Positions 25,115 through 34,031 of a stretch of DNA of 45,205 nt are shown here, in pieces (within the stretch, counting starts at the first letter, position 1; every line of letters begins with the position of its first letter). The translations under genes were made by a program, and so were the position numbers. The notes beneath the pieces are model-generated. The model worked only from the letters and a program-made list of their open reading frames with translations. It had not been told where the DNA came from and did no database searches. The DNA is taken from NCBI GenBank assembly GCA_040003255.1, contig JBDUCV010000011.1:1-45205 (forward strand), written 5' to 3'. Source of the stretch: JBDUCV01 sp040003255 (GTDB taxonomy: Bacteria > Actinomycetota > Actinomycetes > Mycobacteriales > Jatrophihabitantaceae).

Positions 25115-26525
25115 CTCGAACGAGCGAACGCCGGCCGGCCCACGTGAGTCCTGCCGCAAGCGGCAGCAAGACCATGAGCAGGACGGCTGGCGTGAGCAAC
25201 ACCCGGCTGGCCGAGGAGGCGAAGTGCGCCTGAAGTTCTCGCCCGCCCAAGGCCCCGAAATGTGATCTGCCTGCGGCGATAACGTACTGCGCCCACAGCC
25301 CCACACATGACAGCAACCACGCCACTATCACTACGCCGACCGGGCCGCGGGCGGCTGGAACGGTCGCGGCGAGCAGGCAGACAACTGCGGTGGCGGCGAC
25401 AAGCAGCCAACCGTGCCCGGGCCAGTACCTCCCGATCTCTCGGATGGCGAGTGCGCCGTATCCGATGACGCGACGCACGTGGTCGATCGACAGTGTCTCA
25501 CCGTTAATCAGGTCGTTCTCGAGATGATGCGCGTGCGTCCACACCGCCCAAGGGATGGCGCTGGCCACGGCCGCGCCGAAGGAGATCAACACCGGGCGAC
25601 GAGCGGCCCGCCCGCCCGGGGCTACAGCAAGCGCCGCCGCGAAGGCGGCAACCACGAACAAAGCGCCTTCGACCTTGGTGGCGAGTGCACCGGCGCCCAT
25701 GACGGCCGCGACCACCAGCAGGTCGCCTCCCCCACGACGCACCCAGACGGCCAACATCAGGACGAGCGATACAGCAAAGGCGACCTGCGGGGTGTCTGCC
25801 ATCAGCAGCACGCCCCACTTTGAGAGCAGTCCCGGCGTCCCGGCCACGAGCAGCGTGCCGCCGATGCCGGCAAGCGGACCGGCCAGGGCGTTCAGTGCCC
25901 AGCCCACGACCGCCAGCATCGCCGCGATCAGCGAGATCAGCAGGATGTGGGCGCTGCCGTCATCGACATGGCCAGCCAACTGGTCACCCCACGAGATGAG
26001 CGCCGGCACTCCCAGCGGATAGTCCAGGTGCTGGAAGTCGGCATTCGCCCCGAGGAAGATGGCGGGATCCAGGCGCCCCATCATCCACAGCGCCCGGCCA
26101 CGGACCGCCCAGATCGCGTATTCGTCGTTGGAGATCACCGGCGCCGCACTCGTACCCCACGAAAGCAGCACCGCGGCGATGGCGGCTACGGCGAGGAAAA
26201 GCCAGTCGATCGGCGGCCGTTGCGGCACGTGCATGGATTTGGAGTCCTCGTGTCGGTCGACGTTCAGCGCCTTCGCCGCACGCGACGGAAGGACGCCGAT
26301 TGTGCACAGCAGGAGCATCGCCGGGAACAGCGCCGGCCACAGCCGGGTCGACAACTGGGTCACCCCGCACAGCGTCGTCAGCACTCCGATCACCGCTGCG
26401 CCAGCCAAGACGGACAGTGCCATCGTCGGCGCAACGCCGAAGGCTCGGCTGGGAGGCCGGCGCATCGTTACCCGCAGCAAGCCGTGGCCGCCGCCAGCCA
26501 ACAGGAGTAGGGCCACGGCAGTCAT
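25059..26525 (-). CDS. polytopic membrane protein, GT-C-like or glycan-related
   Basis: A 488-residue protein with around ten or more hydrophobic helices. After the first four helices a loop contains SNDEYAIWAVRGRALWMMGRLDP and NADFQHLDYPLGVPALISWG, with Asp-Glu residues and an aromatic-rich pattern reminiscent of the catalytic outer loop of GT-C glycosyltransferases of the ArnT/PMT type. A later ALATKVEGALFVVAAF matches a helix region found in such proteins. No specific family assignment is possible. Start: ATG 26525, overlapping the upstream gene's stop (ATGA); the frame open to 26657 is shadow. Last gene of the leftward glycan operon, with a 56-base tail-to-tail overlap with rmlD. Confidence 0.7.
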   Translation of the reverse strand: MTAVALLLLAGGGHGLLRVTMRRPPSRAFGVAPTMALSVLAGAAVIGVLTTLCGVTQLSTRLWPALFPAMLLLCTIGVLPSRAAKALNVDRHEDSKSMHVPQRPPIDWLFLAVAAIAAVLLSWGTSAAPVISNDEYAIWAVRGRALWMMGRLDPAIFLGANADFQHLDYPLGVPALISWGDQLAGHVDDGSAHILLISLIAAMLAVVGWALNALAGPLAGIGGTLLVAGTPGLLSKWGVLLMADTPQVAFAVSLVLMLAVWVRRGGGDLLVVAAVMGAGALATKVEGALFVVAAFAAALAVAPGGRAARRPVLISFGAAVASAIPWAVWTHAHHLENDLINGETLSIDHVRRVIGYGALAIREIGRYWPGHGWLLVAATAVVCLLAATVPAARGPVGVVIVAWLLSCVGLWAQYVIAAGRSHFGALGGRELQAHFASSASRVLLTPAVLLMVLLPLAAGLTWAGRRSLVRVRTPEPQLSAPRATSASA

Positions 26526-26995
26526 GGCGCGGCGACTCCGAGCGTCGGGGAGAACCGATAGGTCACGCCGTTCGGAACCGGCACATGCAGGTATACCGTC
26601 CAACTTCCGTCCGCGGCGCATACGGATTTGCGGGGCAGCAGCGCGTAGACGACCCACCAGTACTCGCCGGAATAGACCTGGTTACCGCACACGCCGGCCG
26701 GCCCGAGTGGCACCGGATCATCGTGGTCCCGCGGACGAATCGGTTGCACGATGCGGATCTTCGCCGACGGCGGCACGTGCGCTGCGACGAAGCCGATAAA
26801 GCGGTCGCCGTTATCGCGGAGTAGTGCGGGCCGACCGTCGACGCGCCGTATCTGCCGTGCGCGATGGACCTGGCTACGGCCGTCCAAGAGGGATTCGACG
26901 GTCGTCACCGCTCCCACCGTTGCAGCTGCGACGAGCACCGCCGCCGCGACGCTGGTCCGCATGCCGCGAACGAGACGGTCTACTCGCCAGATCAT
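26522..26995 (-). CDS. small membrane-anchored protein of unknown function
   Basis: A 157-residue protein not recognised. It has one hydrophobic segment (about residues 13-34) after an arginine-rich start, then a soluble, probably extracytoplasmic domain. Features include AHVPPSAKIRIVQPIRP, YSGEYWWVVYALLPRKSVC, two cysteines that could pair, and a beta-rich tail (WTVYLHVPVP, YRFSPTLG). Overlaps on both sides (ATGA with the GT4 upstream and with the polytopic protein downstream) show it is translated as part of the operon and support it as a real gene. It may act with the downstream membrane protein, since the two are coupled; this is inference. Confidence 0.7.
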   Translation of the reverse strand: MIWRVDRLVRGMRTSVAAAVLVAAATVGAVTTVESLLDGRSQVHRARQIRRVDGRPALLRDNGDRFIGFVAAHVPPSAKIRIVQPIRPRDHDDPVPLGPAGVCGNQVYSGEYWWVVYALLPRKSVCAADGSWTVYLHVPVPNGVTYRFSPTLGVAAP

Positions 26996-28101
26996 CCCGC
27001 GACCGCCCGATACACCGCCGCCGTCGACGCCGCGCAGCGGCGCCAGCTGAACGTTCGCGAATGATCTCGTGCCGCCTCGAGCGCCGCCGATGTTGGGGCA
27101 TCCGTGAGCACTGCGCGCAACGCCGCTGCCAACGCTTCGACGTCTCCGACAGGTACGAGCGGGACGTGTCCGGCGGTGACCTCACGCACCGCGGGAATGT
27201 CCGTTGCAACGACCGGCACGCGGAGCGCCATGGCCTCGAGCGGCGGGAGGCCGAAGCCCTCGTAGCGGGACGGATAGGCGACCGCCTCGGCACCCGCAAC
27301 GGCGGCTCGCAGGTCGGCGTCGTCGAGATACCCGGTCAGGACAACACGGCGCGGATCGACGCCAGCAAGATCTAGTGATGGGCCCCACCCGCTTGATCCG
27401 GCGAGCACGAGGTCGGGAACGGTCGGATCGGCTGCCGCCAACTCACGGTAGGCCGCGAGGAGGCTATCGAGACCCTTGCGCGGCTCCAAGGTGCCGACCG
27501 CGAGGACGTACCGGACCGGTAAGTGCGGCAACGGTGGGGGAGCCGGGGCGAACCAGGTGTCGTCCACGCCGAGTGGTGTCACGTGAACTTTCGCGGGGTC
27601 AATGCCGTACTCCTCGATGAGATCCTCGGCCACGGCACGGGTCGGCGTGAGAATCGCCGCAGCCCGCTGCGCCGAGCGGGGCACGAGAGACCGGTAAGCG
27701 AGGGACGCCGCGTCCACTAGGCCCGGATAGCGCTGGAACGTCAGGTCATGGATGGTCACAACGCCCGCGGCGCTCCTTGTGGGAGGAAGCACGAAGTTCG
27801 TTCCGTGCACGACGTCGGCGCGCCCCATCACCCACTCCGCGACCGGACGATCGCCTGCCAACCAAGCGCGATGCAGCAGGCGGGCCGGAACTGGCCGCCG
27901 GACGAGACGCGCCGTCGCCGGCAGTGATCGCAGGGCTCGACGCCGTCGCACGCTGAAGGCGGCGACGCCGATGGTGAGGCCATCATCGTCCCCAAGTTGC
28001 CGGATGAGGTTGTCGACGTAACGACCGATACCGGTGCGGTTGCCCAGGAGCGGCGTTCCGTCGAGTGTGACGCGGAGCCTCGGGCCAGGCCTAGTCGGCA
28101 C
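26992..28101 (-). CDS. GT4-family glycosyltransferase
   Basis: A 369-residue GT-B fold retaining glycosyltransferase. The N-terminal domain carries the acceptor-side motif GTPLLGNRTGIGRYVDNL (15-32), common in mannosyl- and rhamnosyl-type transferases of this group. The C-terminal domain shows LAVGTLEPRKGLDSLL, LTGYLDDADLRAAVAGAEAVAYPS and the E-x7-E motif in YEGFGLPPLEAMA, which binds the sugar nucleotide. Cytoplasmic, probably membrane-associated. The donor is unknown. Its start overlaps the end of the zinc-ribbon methyltransferase by 11 bases, and its stop shares ATGA with the small protein gene. Confidence 0.92.
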   Translation of the reverse strand: MPTRPGPRLRVTLDGTPLLGNRTGIGRYVDNLIRQLGDDDGLTIGVAAFSVRRRRALRSLPATARLVRRPVPARLLHRAWLAGDRPVAEWVMGRADVVHGTNFVLPPTRSAAGVVTIHDLTFQRYPGLVDAASLAYRSLVPRSAQRAAAILTPTRAVAEDLIEEYGIDPAKVHVTPLGVDDTWFAPAPPPLPHLPVRYVLAVGTLEPRKGLDSLLAAYRELAAADPTVPDLVLAGSSGWGPSLDLAGVDPRRVVLTGYLDDADLRAAVAGAEAVAYPSRYEGFGLPPLEAMALRVPVVATDIPAVREVTAGHVPLVPVGDVEALAAALRAVLTDAPTSAALEAARDHSRTFSWRRCAASTAAVYRAVAG

Positions 28102-28963
28102 GCTTGGTGCACTGCCAGGTGATGAAATGGAGATCCGGCTCGAACCCGTACCGGCGGGCGGCGCGTCCGTCTGCCACGGCTGTTAGGCCTGTTGGGTCCG
28201 CGTGACTCAGCAAATCGACCTCATCGATGTCGGGAGCGGTCCATCCTGTATCGAACTCTTTCCGTTCGAGCCGCTCAATAAGCGGCTGGGTGACCAAGCA
28301 GCTGACCTCGAACCCCGCGCCCTGTGCCTGCTCGCGCAGGTCCCATCCGAACCGCCAATAGACGAGCGTGTTGTCCCCGTGATACTCGGGTTCGATCGGC
28401 GGCGCGGTGACCGCCTGCGGCATCGGGATCATCAGCATGACGGTTCCGCCTGGCGACAGGACGCGATGCAGCTCTGAGAGCGCGCGAGCCGTATCGGGCA
28501 CGTGCTCGAGGACGTGCGGTGTCAACACCACATCGACGCTTGAGGCAGGCAGCCTAATATCCTGCAGATCCAATTTGATCATGGCCTTATGTGCCGACTC
28601 GTCGTAGTCGCTTGCGGTATACGCGACGAGGTGCGCCATCCGTTTGCGATAGCGCTCGTCCAGCCGGGGGCTCGTCTCTAAGACGCGCTGCTGGGCCGAA
28701 TACGCGATCCGCTCGGTCCAACACCAATACAGAAACCGATCCCGGGCAATACTGCCGCAATGTGGACATTGAGCGGATTCGCTGTGCGGCGACCCAACAA
28801 AGTTCGCGCCGTGCCATCCGCATATGTTGCACACCCGCTGATAAGACGTTGGGTCGGACTTGCGCTGGACGGAGGGCCACGGACGAAGTCGTGGATCGCC
28901 CCCAGCGGCGCGAGCGAGAAGCCTGGCGCGAACCCGATTTCGAATCGCCGGAATAACCGACAC
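28091..28963 (-). CDS. methyltransferase-like protein with N-terminal zinc ribbon
   Basis: A 290-residue protein with four cysteines spaced as a zinc ribbon (Cys45, Cys48, Cys66, Cys69), followed by a class I SAM methyltransferase-like domain. The motif I position reads RVLETSPRLDERY without the usual glycine-rich loop. Later parts are conventional: VVLTPHVLEHVPDTARALSELHRVLSPGG and MLMIPMPQ. The odd motif I leaves activity uncertain, although related zinc-ribbon proteins in glycan loci show similar changes. The GTG at 28963 has GGGAG 6 bases upstream. Co-transcribed with the GT4 downstream. Probable role: O-methylation of a sugar in the glycan. Confidence 0.82.
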   Translation of the reverse strand: MSVIPAIRNRVRARLLARAAGGDPRLRPWPSVQRKSDPTSYQRVCNICGWHGANFVGSPHSESAQCPHCGSIARDRFLYWCWTERIAYSAQQRVLETSPRLDERYRKRMAHLVAYTASDYDESAHKAMIKLDLQDIRLPASSVDVVLTPHVLEHVPDTARALSELHRVLSPGGTVMLMIPMPQAVTAPPIEPEYHGDNTLVYWRFGWDLREQAQGAGFEVSCLVTQPLIERLERKEFDTGWTAPDIDEVDLLSHADPTGLTAVADGRAARRYGFEPDLHFITWQCTKRAD

Positions 28964-29002
28964 GGCATGCTCCCTAGAGCGTTGGGGATTGGGGTTGCCA
29001 GC

Positions 29003-30073
29003 TCAGCCGGCTCGGCCTACTCGCCTGAGCCAGAGCGCCCCGCCGGTGTTGTCGAGCATCCGGGGCAAGTGCGCGGAGATCGCGTCTCGGTGAAACTTCG
29101 CGAGCCAGTCATTGAAGAGCAAGATCTCAAAGTCCTCGTTACAGGTTAGGAACGCCCTGACCAGGTACGCCTCGGACCACGCCCGGCCTTCGAGCACCCA
29201 TTCTTTCGGATATTCGAAGGGATGGAAGATGTCGTGAATGTGCACGTAGACGCCTGGTTTGACGATCGGCAGGACCTCACCGTAAAGCCATACGACGTCG
29301 CTTCCGGTCTTCACAACATGTGTTGAGTCGACGAACAAGACGTCACCCGCCTCAAGCATGGAGAATACGTCGAGGGGAACGCTTTGCAGGGGCTTCGCAA
29401 TGACCGCGACACGATCCTCGTCCCCGGGCCTCATGAGCGACTCGAGCAGCTCCGGGTATGGCTCGATGAATGTCAGCTGCGTCTTGCCGTCCAAGAATTG
29501 TTCCACCGTGTCCATCGTCATTGCGGAGGAAAACCCGCTGCCGATTTCGATGAGTCGCTCCGGACGAGCGTGGCGGAGCATGCCGTGAAGCGTCAGCGCA
29601 TCCCCCGGTCCGTACGAGACATTGTCGCTGTAGTACCGTGACGATTCTGACCGGGACGCGGGAAGCGTGAGCTCCCGTCCGAACTCTGCGACCCGGCGGA
29701 ACGTATCGAGCTGAACTTCGGCGTTCAGGTCGATGCCTGCGACTCTTTCCGGCCGCGCCGCCGGCCAGAGCGCATCAAGACGCTGCCCAAGATCGTGAAC
29801 ACTCGGAATCGCGGAGTAAAAGTGCCCGGGCGGGCGCCACGTCAGCCAGCGTGCGTAGGAGTCGGGGTCGTGGGACAACGCGTCGAGGACACCGAGCTCT
29901 CGCAACCTCGGATTGACGTCCGACGCAAGCCCACGCTGTTGGTCCAGTCGGTCGATTCTGGCGGCGAGTTGGTCGACGCGGGAGCCAAGAGACCCGGCCG
30001 CGAGGATTCCGCGGGCGCCGCGCTTGACCCGGCCACCGGTGCGGCGAGCGGCCCGTGCGAGACCGTTTGACAT
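29003..30073 (-). CDS. class I SAM methyltransferase with N-terminal coiled coil
   Basis: A 356-residue protein. A basic, positively charged N-terminus and a short coiled-coil segment (about 29-48, SRVDQLAARIDRLDQQ) precede a SAM methyltransferase domain with motif I LIEIGSGFSSAMTMD, FIEPYPELLESL, DVLFVDSTHVVKTGSDV and GVYVHIHDIFHPFEYPKEW. The DSTH and HIHDIF residues are of the type that bind a divalent metal in sugar O-methyltransferases and cephalosporin-hydroxylase-like enzymes. The start ATG has AAAGGG 9 bases upstream. It follows the GT4 by 14 bases. Likely methylates a glycan sugar; the position and acceptor are unknown. Confidence 0.87.
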   Translation of the reverse strand: MSNGLARAARRTGGRVKRGARGILAAGSLGSRVDQLAARIDRLDQQRGLASDVNPRLRELGVLDALSHDPDSYARWLTWRPPGHFYSAIPSVHDLGQRLDALWPAARPERVAGIDLNAEVQLDTFRRVAEFGRELTLPASRSESSRYYSDNVSYGPGDALTLHGMLRHARPERLIEIGSGFSSAMTMDTVEQFLDGKTQLTFIEPYPELLESLMRPGDEDRVAVIAKPLQSVPLDVFSMLEAGDVLFVDSTHVVKTGSDVVWLYGEVLPIVKPGVYVHIHDIFHPFEYPKEWVLEGRAWSEAYLVRAFLTCNEDFEILLFNDWLAKFHRDAISAHLPRMLDNTGGALWLRRVGRAG

Positions 30074-30088
30074 AACTGCCAGCCCTTT

Positions 30089-31726
30089 CTAGTTGCTTCG
30101 GGGATTCGGTCGAACGGATTTCGCGCCACCATGGTGCTCGGTCCCGCTATCGAAGCCGCGCGGTGGGCTCGTTTGCAACAGGTCGTAGTCGACGATCAGT
30201 CGGTTCCATCGCTTAGCGAAGGCTGAGTCGGAAAACTCTTGCGCCCGATGCACGGCCGCCGCCGACAACCGCGCGCGGAGCGCTTCGTCGGTCGCAACCT
30301 GAAGGGTTCGGATACGTAGTTGGCTGGGGTCTGTCCAGCGAAAGCCGTCCACTCCGTCGCGCACGATTTCGCGCTGACCAGCCCGATCGATCACGACGGG
30401 TACGCAGCCGCCCGCCATCGACTCTGCGGTTGTCATCCCGAAGTGCTCGTTGGTCCACGGCCGCTTGTTCGTGTCCTCGCCGAAACCCGTCGCGGACCAG
30501 AAAATCGCGGCCGATCCCATCGTCTCATCGACGAGCGATCGCGGTGCGTTGGCATGGATTTCGACCGGCAAGCCGGCCGCAGCGGCGGTCACCCGCTCGA
30601 GATACGGCCGCTGGCTGTCCTCACATCCTCCGATCACGACAAGGCGCCAGTCGGGAATTAGGCCTGACCGGACGATGTCGCCGAACATCCGAACCATCTC
30701 CAACTGCCGCTTGGAGTGGCCGTAACCCGGCGCGAAGAAGCGACCGACGCTCAGAATGACCTTGCTGCGGTCTTGACGACAGGCGACCCGGTTGACCTCG
30801 ATCGGCGGAAAGAGAATCTCGGACTCGCTCTGCCACAAGGTGCGTATCCATCCCTGGGTGTACGCCGAGTTCGCCAGGACGACGTTGTAGGACTGGACGA
30901 AGGACATGTCGTCAGGACGGCGGAGCAACCACGGATATCGGATCGCGACGCGTTCACGCGGTCTCAGTCTCGCGCCGCTGACCCGCAGCCTGCTCAGCGC
31001 CACGCCTAAGCTACGCGGATCGTGCTGACCCGGGCTGAACGTGGCGGATCGCAGCCGCAATTCGCGCACGTGGTCAGCGGCGGGCAGCTCGATTTGCGCC
31101 GAAGCAAACTCAGGCGCAACCTGCAGGACTTGCCGGGTTGTGCCGTCGAACTCGATCGACACCTCGACTGAATCGACCGCGCCCGGGCGTCCGCAGTCGA
31201 CCTCGAGGGTCAAGCCCGGCCCGGCTCCGAAGAGCAGCACCCCTTCGCCGTTGCTCCAGGCCCAGCGGCGGCGGCGACCACCCTCCTGGGGGTACCACCC
31301 CGTCCCGTAGCGCAGCGCAGCCGGAGACTCGGGGGTCTCGGGGTGGGCCAGTCGCGGGCCGAGGATCCTGATTGCTTTGCGGTGGAGCAGAGGCAGGTCA
31401 TGGTCGAACGGGGTCGGGAAAAAGCACAGGTACGCCGATCGTTTCGACCGTGGTTCAACGCGCGACATGTATGTCGAGTTGACAAAGAGGTCGTAGTCCG
31501 CCGTCACTTCGGCCATTGCGGCTTCACCCCGATCGGGGACAATCCGGAGCGAGGCGCGGGACAGGTCCAGCGCCAGGCGACTCCCGAGCTCATCGAGCGA
31601 GACGTCGCTGTGGCCGACGAGGTCCACATCTACGCCAGCCTGGGCCAGCAGTTGGGCAATCATCCCCGAATGCCGCTCGCCACCTCCCATCGAGTGCCAG
31701 AAGCGGTCATACACAGCAGCTTTCAC
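30089..31726 (-). CDS. GT4-family glycosyltransferase with inserted beta-rich domain
   Basis: A 545-residue GT-B enzyme, longer than usual. The N-terminal half begins YDRFWHSMGGGERHS (6-20), the glycine-rich acceptor-side motif. About residues 131-258 are an insertion rich in beta strands, starting with GWYPQEGG (143-150) and RWAWSNGEGVLL, not part of the normal fold. The fold resumes with VVLANSAYTQGWI (282-294), SVGRFF (326-331) and the E-x7-E pair Glu427/Glu435 in EHFGMTTAE. A similar insertion occurs in the GT2 next to it. Start: GTG 31726 gives a GTGA overlap with the GT2 stop; a GTG at 31744 is also open. Residues 520-545 are a disordered tail. Donor and acceptor unknown. Confidence 0.88.
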   Translation of the reverse strand: MKAAVYDRFWHSMGGGERHSGMIAQLLAQAGVDVDLVGHSDVSLDELGSRLALDLSRASLRIVPDRGEAAMAEVTADYDLFVNSTYMSRVEPRSKRSAYLCFFPTPFDHDLPLLHRKAIRILGPRLAHPETPESPAALRYGTGWYPQEGGRRRRWAWSNGEGVLLFGAGPGLTLEVDCGRPGAVDSVEVSIEFDGTTRQVLQVAPEFASAQIELPAADHVRELRLRSATFSPGQHDPRSLGVALSRLRVSGARLRPRERVAIRYPWLLRRPDDMSFVQSYNVVLANSAYTQGWIRTLWQSESEILFPPIEVNRVACRQDRSKVILSVGRFFAPGYGHSKRQLEMVRMFGDIVRSGLIPDWRLVVIGGCEDSQRPYLERVTAAAAGLPVEIHANAPRSLVDETMGSAAIFWSATGFGEDTNKRPWTNEHFGMTTAESMAGGCVPVVIDRAGQREIVRDGVDGFRWTDPSQLRIRTLQVATDEALRARLSAAAVHRAQEFSDSAFAKRWNRLIVDYDLLQTSPPRGFDSGTEHHGGAKSVRPNPRSN

Positions 31727-33099
31727 CGTGAGCTCACCAGCCACTCTTGTAAGATGTCACGCGGCACGACAGCGCTTCGGCGGATAGCGCGACGGTCACG
31801 CAACGCGGCTGGCGTTCGCGCAGCAAAGGACAGCAAGATCTGCGAATGCAATACGAGCGGACGTATCGCCGGCCTGCGACGTTGACGGATGCCCTCCTTC
31901 AAGGATCGCAGCGTGAGCATGCCCAGCGATCGGAAAGATGAGGTGATCGCCGTCCTCGCCAAGTCACCGGTGGCGTTTTTGGTCAGCATCAGCAGGCGGT
32001 TGCGCTCGACGTGGAACCTCCAGCGAGGTGACCACTCGGTGCTGCTCGCGGCATGGACGTGCCGCAAGACGGCCGTCGGTACGTAGCGGATGGCCCACCC
32101 TCGGGAGCGGCATCGCCAGGACAGGTCGGTGTCCTCGTAGTACATGAAGAAGCCTCGATCGAACCAACCGGCTTCGCGGCCTACGGTGGTGCGCATCGCC
32201 ATGCCGTTTCCGCAGGCGGTGAAGACCTCAATCGATTCCTCGTACTGTCCTTCGTCGACCTCAAGGAAGCCGCGATCAGCTCCTGATCCATCCTGCAGGA
32301 CGATGCCGCCGACATTGTTGATCACGTCGACTGCCTCGGTGCCGGCGCTGACCTCAAGGGTGAGGTCCATGACATCGGAACCCACTTTCACATCTAGCCG
32401 GACGCCGGCCGTCGACAGCTGCACCGCGGTCCTTTCCCGAGGACCCGCTGCTCGTACAGAGACCACGACGGGCCGAACCAAAGAACCGTTTTCGGCCAGG
32501 GCGGCCGGCACCGGGACCAGAGCATCACCTTGCGGCCGGGTCCATCGGAACATCGCCTCGCCGGTTCCCTCGGGACCGTAGGCTGCGTCCGCCCAGATGA
32601 CCTTGCCGGTCACGTCGCAGCCGTCCACCAGCACCTGATAGATGCGGAAACCAAGATCTCGGGTATCGAGCTTCGCCGGCCGAAAGCTGTCGCTGCACAC
32701 GTGCAGGCGGACGAATCGCGGCATGAACAAGACCTTGCCGGTGACGATACCGAGGTCATGACCGCTGGCCTCGCCGAACGCCGACAACAGGTTCGCCAAC
32801 CATCCGGGTTCCGGCGCGGCATCGTTGTTCAGCAAGACTGCGAATGGCGTCGTCACCTGCGCGAGCGCCAGGTTATTGCCTCCAGCGAACCCGAGGTTGC
32901 GCCGACTGGTGATGACCCGAACCCACGGATAGTCACGTGCCAGGAGCTCCAGCGAGCCGTCCGTCGAGGCATTGTCGACGACCACCGTATGGAACGTTGG
33001 CGAGGACGATAGCTGCGCAGCGAGCGCATCGAGACACGCGGGCAGCAGGTGCGCTCCGTTGTAGTTGACGACGACAACGGTGGCGAGGAAATCCGCCAT
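31723..33099 (-). CDS. GT2-family glycosyltransferase with inserted beta-rich domain
   Basis: A 458-residue GT-A fold enzyme of the rhamnosyltransferase-like GT2 group. It has VVVVNYNG (7-14), VVDNASTDGS (40-49), NLGFAGGNN (68-76), the metal-binding NND (91-93), and YYEDTDLSWRCRSRGW (320-335), typical of the catalytic end. The related GT2 at 36172-37137 lacks a stretch corresponding to about residues 131-258, which here forms a beta-rich insertion with YGPEGTG and FRWTRPQGDAL. It rejoins the fold at INNVGGIVLQDGSGADRGF. C-terminal LRDRRAIRRS and QEWL match that GT2 too. It overlaps the upstream methyltransferase by one base (TAATG) and the GT4 below by four. Confidence 0.9.
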   Translation of the reverse strand: MADFLATVVVVNYNGAHLLPACLDALAAQLSSSPTFHTVVVDNASTDGSLELLARDYPWVRVITSRRNLGFAGGNNLALAQVTTPFAVLLNNDAAPEPGWLANLLSAFGEASGHDLGIVTGKVLFMPRFVRLHVCSDSFRPAKLDTRDLGFRIYQVLVDGCDVTGKVIWADAAYGPEGTGEAMFRWTRPQGDALVPVPAALAENGSLVRPVVVSVRAAGPRERTAVQLSTAGVRLDVKVGSDVMDLTLEVSAGTEAVDVINNVGGIVLQDGSGADRGFLEVDEGQYEESIEVFTACGNGMAMRTTVGREAGWFDRGFFMYYEDTDLSWRCRSRGWAIRYVPTAVLRHVHAASSTEWSPRWRFHVERNRLLMLTKNATGDLARTAITSSFRSLGMLTLRSLKEGIRQRRRPAIRPLVLHSQILLSFAARTPAALRDRRAIRRSAVVPRDILQEWLVSSR

Positions 33100-34031
33100 T
33101 AGTGCGCGTCCTCGGGATTCGGCTTGGCCGCAACGACGTAGACCTCATTGGCTGGATACAGCTCGTCAAGCAGTGTGTCGTGGGCGGACCTAGCCACGGC
33201 CAACTCGTGCTGGAGCAGCTGTACCCGGTCGTCGAGGGAACGAACGACATGGCCCAGCTCAGCCCAGACCTGCTGCAGGGTGGGACCCCGGCTCACTTGT
33301 TCGGCGTGTTCCACAGCTTTGGATCGGTAAGCTGCGACGATAGCGCCCGGCCTGCGATCAGCTTTTGAATCGTCCGACTTGTCGTCGCGATGGATCCAAT
33401 TCGCATGCTGCACCAGGTCCACCACGTTCCCGGCGAGCGGGGTAAACGCGTCGAAGTCCGGCAGGCGCAGGTGCGGCGGCGGGCCTGGGTGATTCTGCGG
33501 GTTGCCGCCAGTGTCGGTAACGGTGAGGCCGGCTTGCTCTGCGAAAAACTGGAGCGCCACCGGGTCATAGAACCGGACGTGGGTGGGATCGCGCCAGAAG
33601 TCGTAGCCAAGCACCGACAAGCAGGCAGGATTAGGCACCACAGCTACGAAGACGCCGCCTGGCGCGAGCACGCGGGCCGCCTCGATATACACGTCCTGGA
33701 CGATTTCAGCCGGCAGATGCTCCAGAAAATGGGCGGCGAACAGTCCCTGTAGCGACGAGTCGAGCGTGTCCCGCAGGTAGCCGAGAGCGTCGCCGAGGAT
33801 CACGTCGTGTCCCGCCGAGCGCGCCATGTCGACCATTCCTGAGTCGACGTCAACGCCGCGGGCCTCGATGTCTGCATCCCGCAGCAGCTCTAGAAACACG
33901 CCTGTGCCGCAAGCCAGCTCAAGTACCGGTCCTGAAGCAAAGTACCGCTGGTAGTAGGACAATACCGTTCGCGCATTGTCCGGGTCGAAATGACGAAATG
34001 CGTAGTAGGCGCTCTCAGTGCGGTCGTTCAC
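33099..34031 (-). CDS. SAM methyltransferase with inserted coiled coil, beside Wzt
   Basis: A 310-residue class I methyltransferase: motif I VLELACGTG (36-44), GVDVD (59-63), GLFAAHFLEHLP (96-107), VLAPGGVFVAVVPNP (121-135), and WRDPTHVRFYDP (146-157), a pattern shared with chain-terminating O-antigen methyltransferases. About residues 250-292 form a heptad-like helix rich in Leu, Gln, His and charged residues, inserted before the final strand NEVYVVAAKP (295-304). The gene sits between Wzt and a GT2, starts with GTG overlapping the Wzt stop (GTGA), and overlaps the GT2 start. In systems like E. coli O9a, a methyltransferase-kinase with a coiled coil (WbdD) caps chains and sets length; no kinase domain is visible here. 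A capping role is an inference. Confidence 0.85.
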   Translation of the reverse strand: MNDRTESAYYAFRHFDPDNARTVLSYYQRYFASGPVLELACGTGVFLELLRDADIEARGVDVDSGMVDMARSAGHDVILGDALGYLRDTLDSSLQGLFAAHFLEHLPAEIVQDVYIEAARVLAPGGVFVAVVPNPACLSVLGYDFWRDPTHVRFYDPVALQFFAEQAGLTVTDTGGNPQNHPGPPPHLRLPDFDAFTPLAGNVVDLVQHANWIHRDDKSDDSKADRRPGAIVAAYRSKAVEHAEQVSRGPTLQQVWAELGHVVRSLDDRVQLLQHELAVARSAHDTLLDELYPANEVYVVAAKPNPEDAH

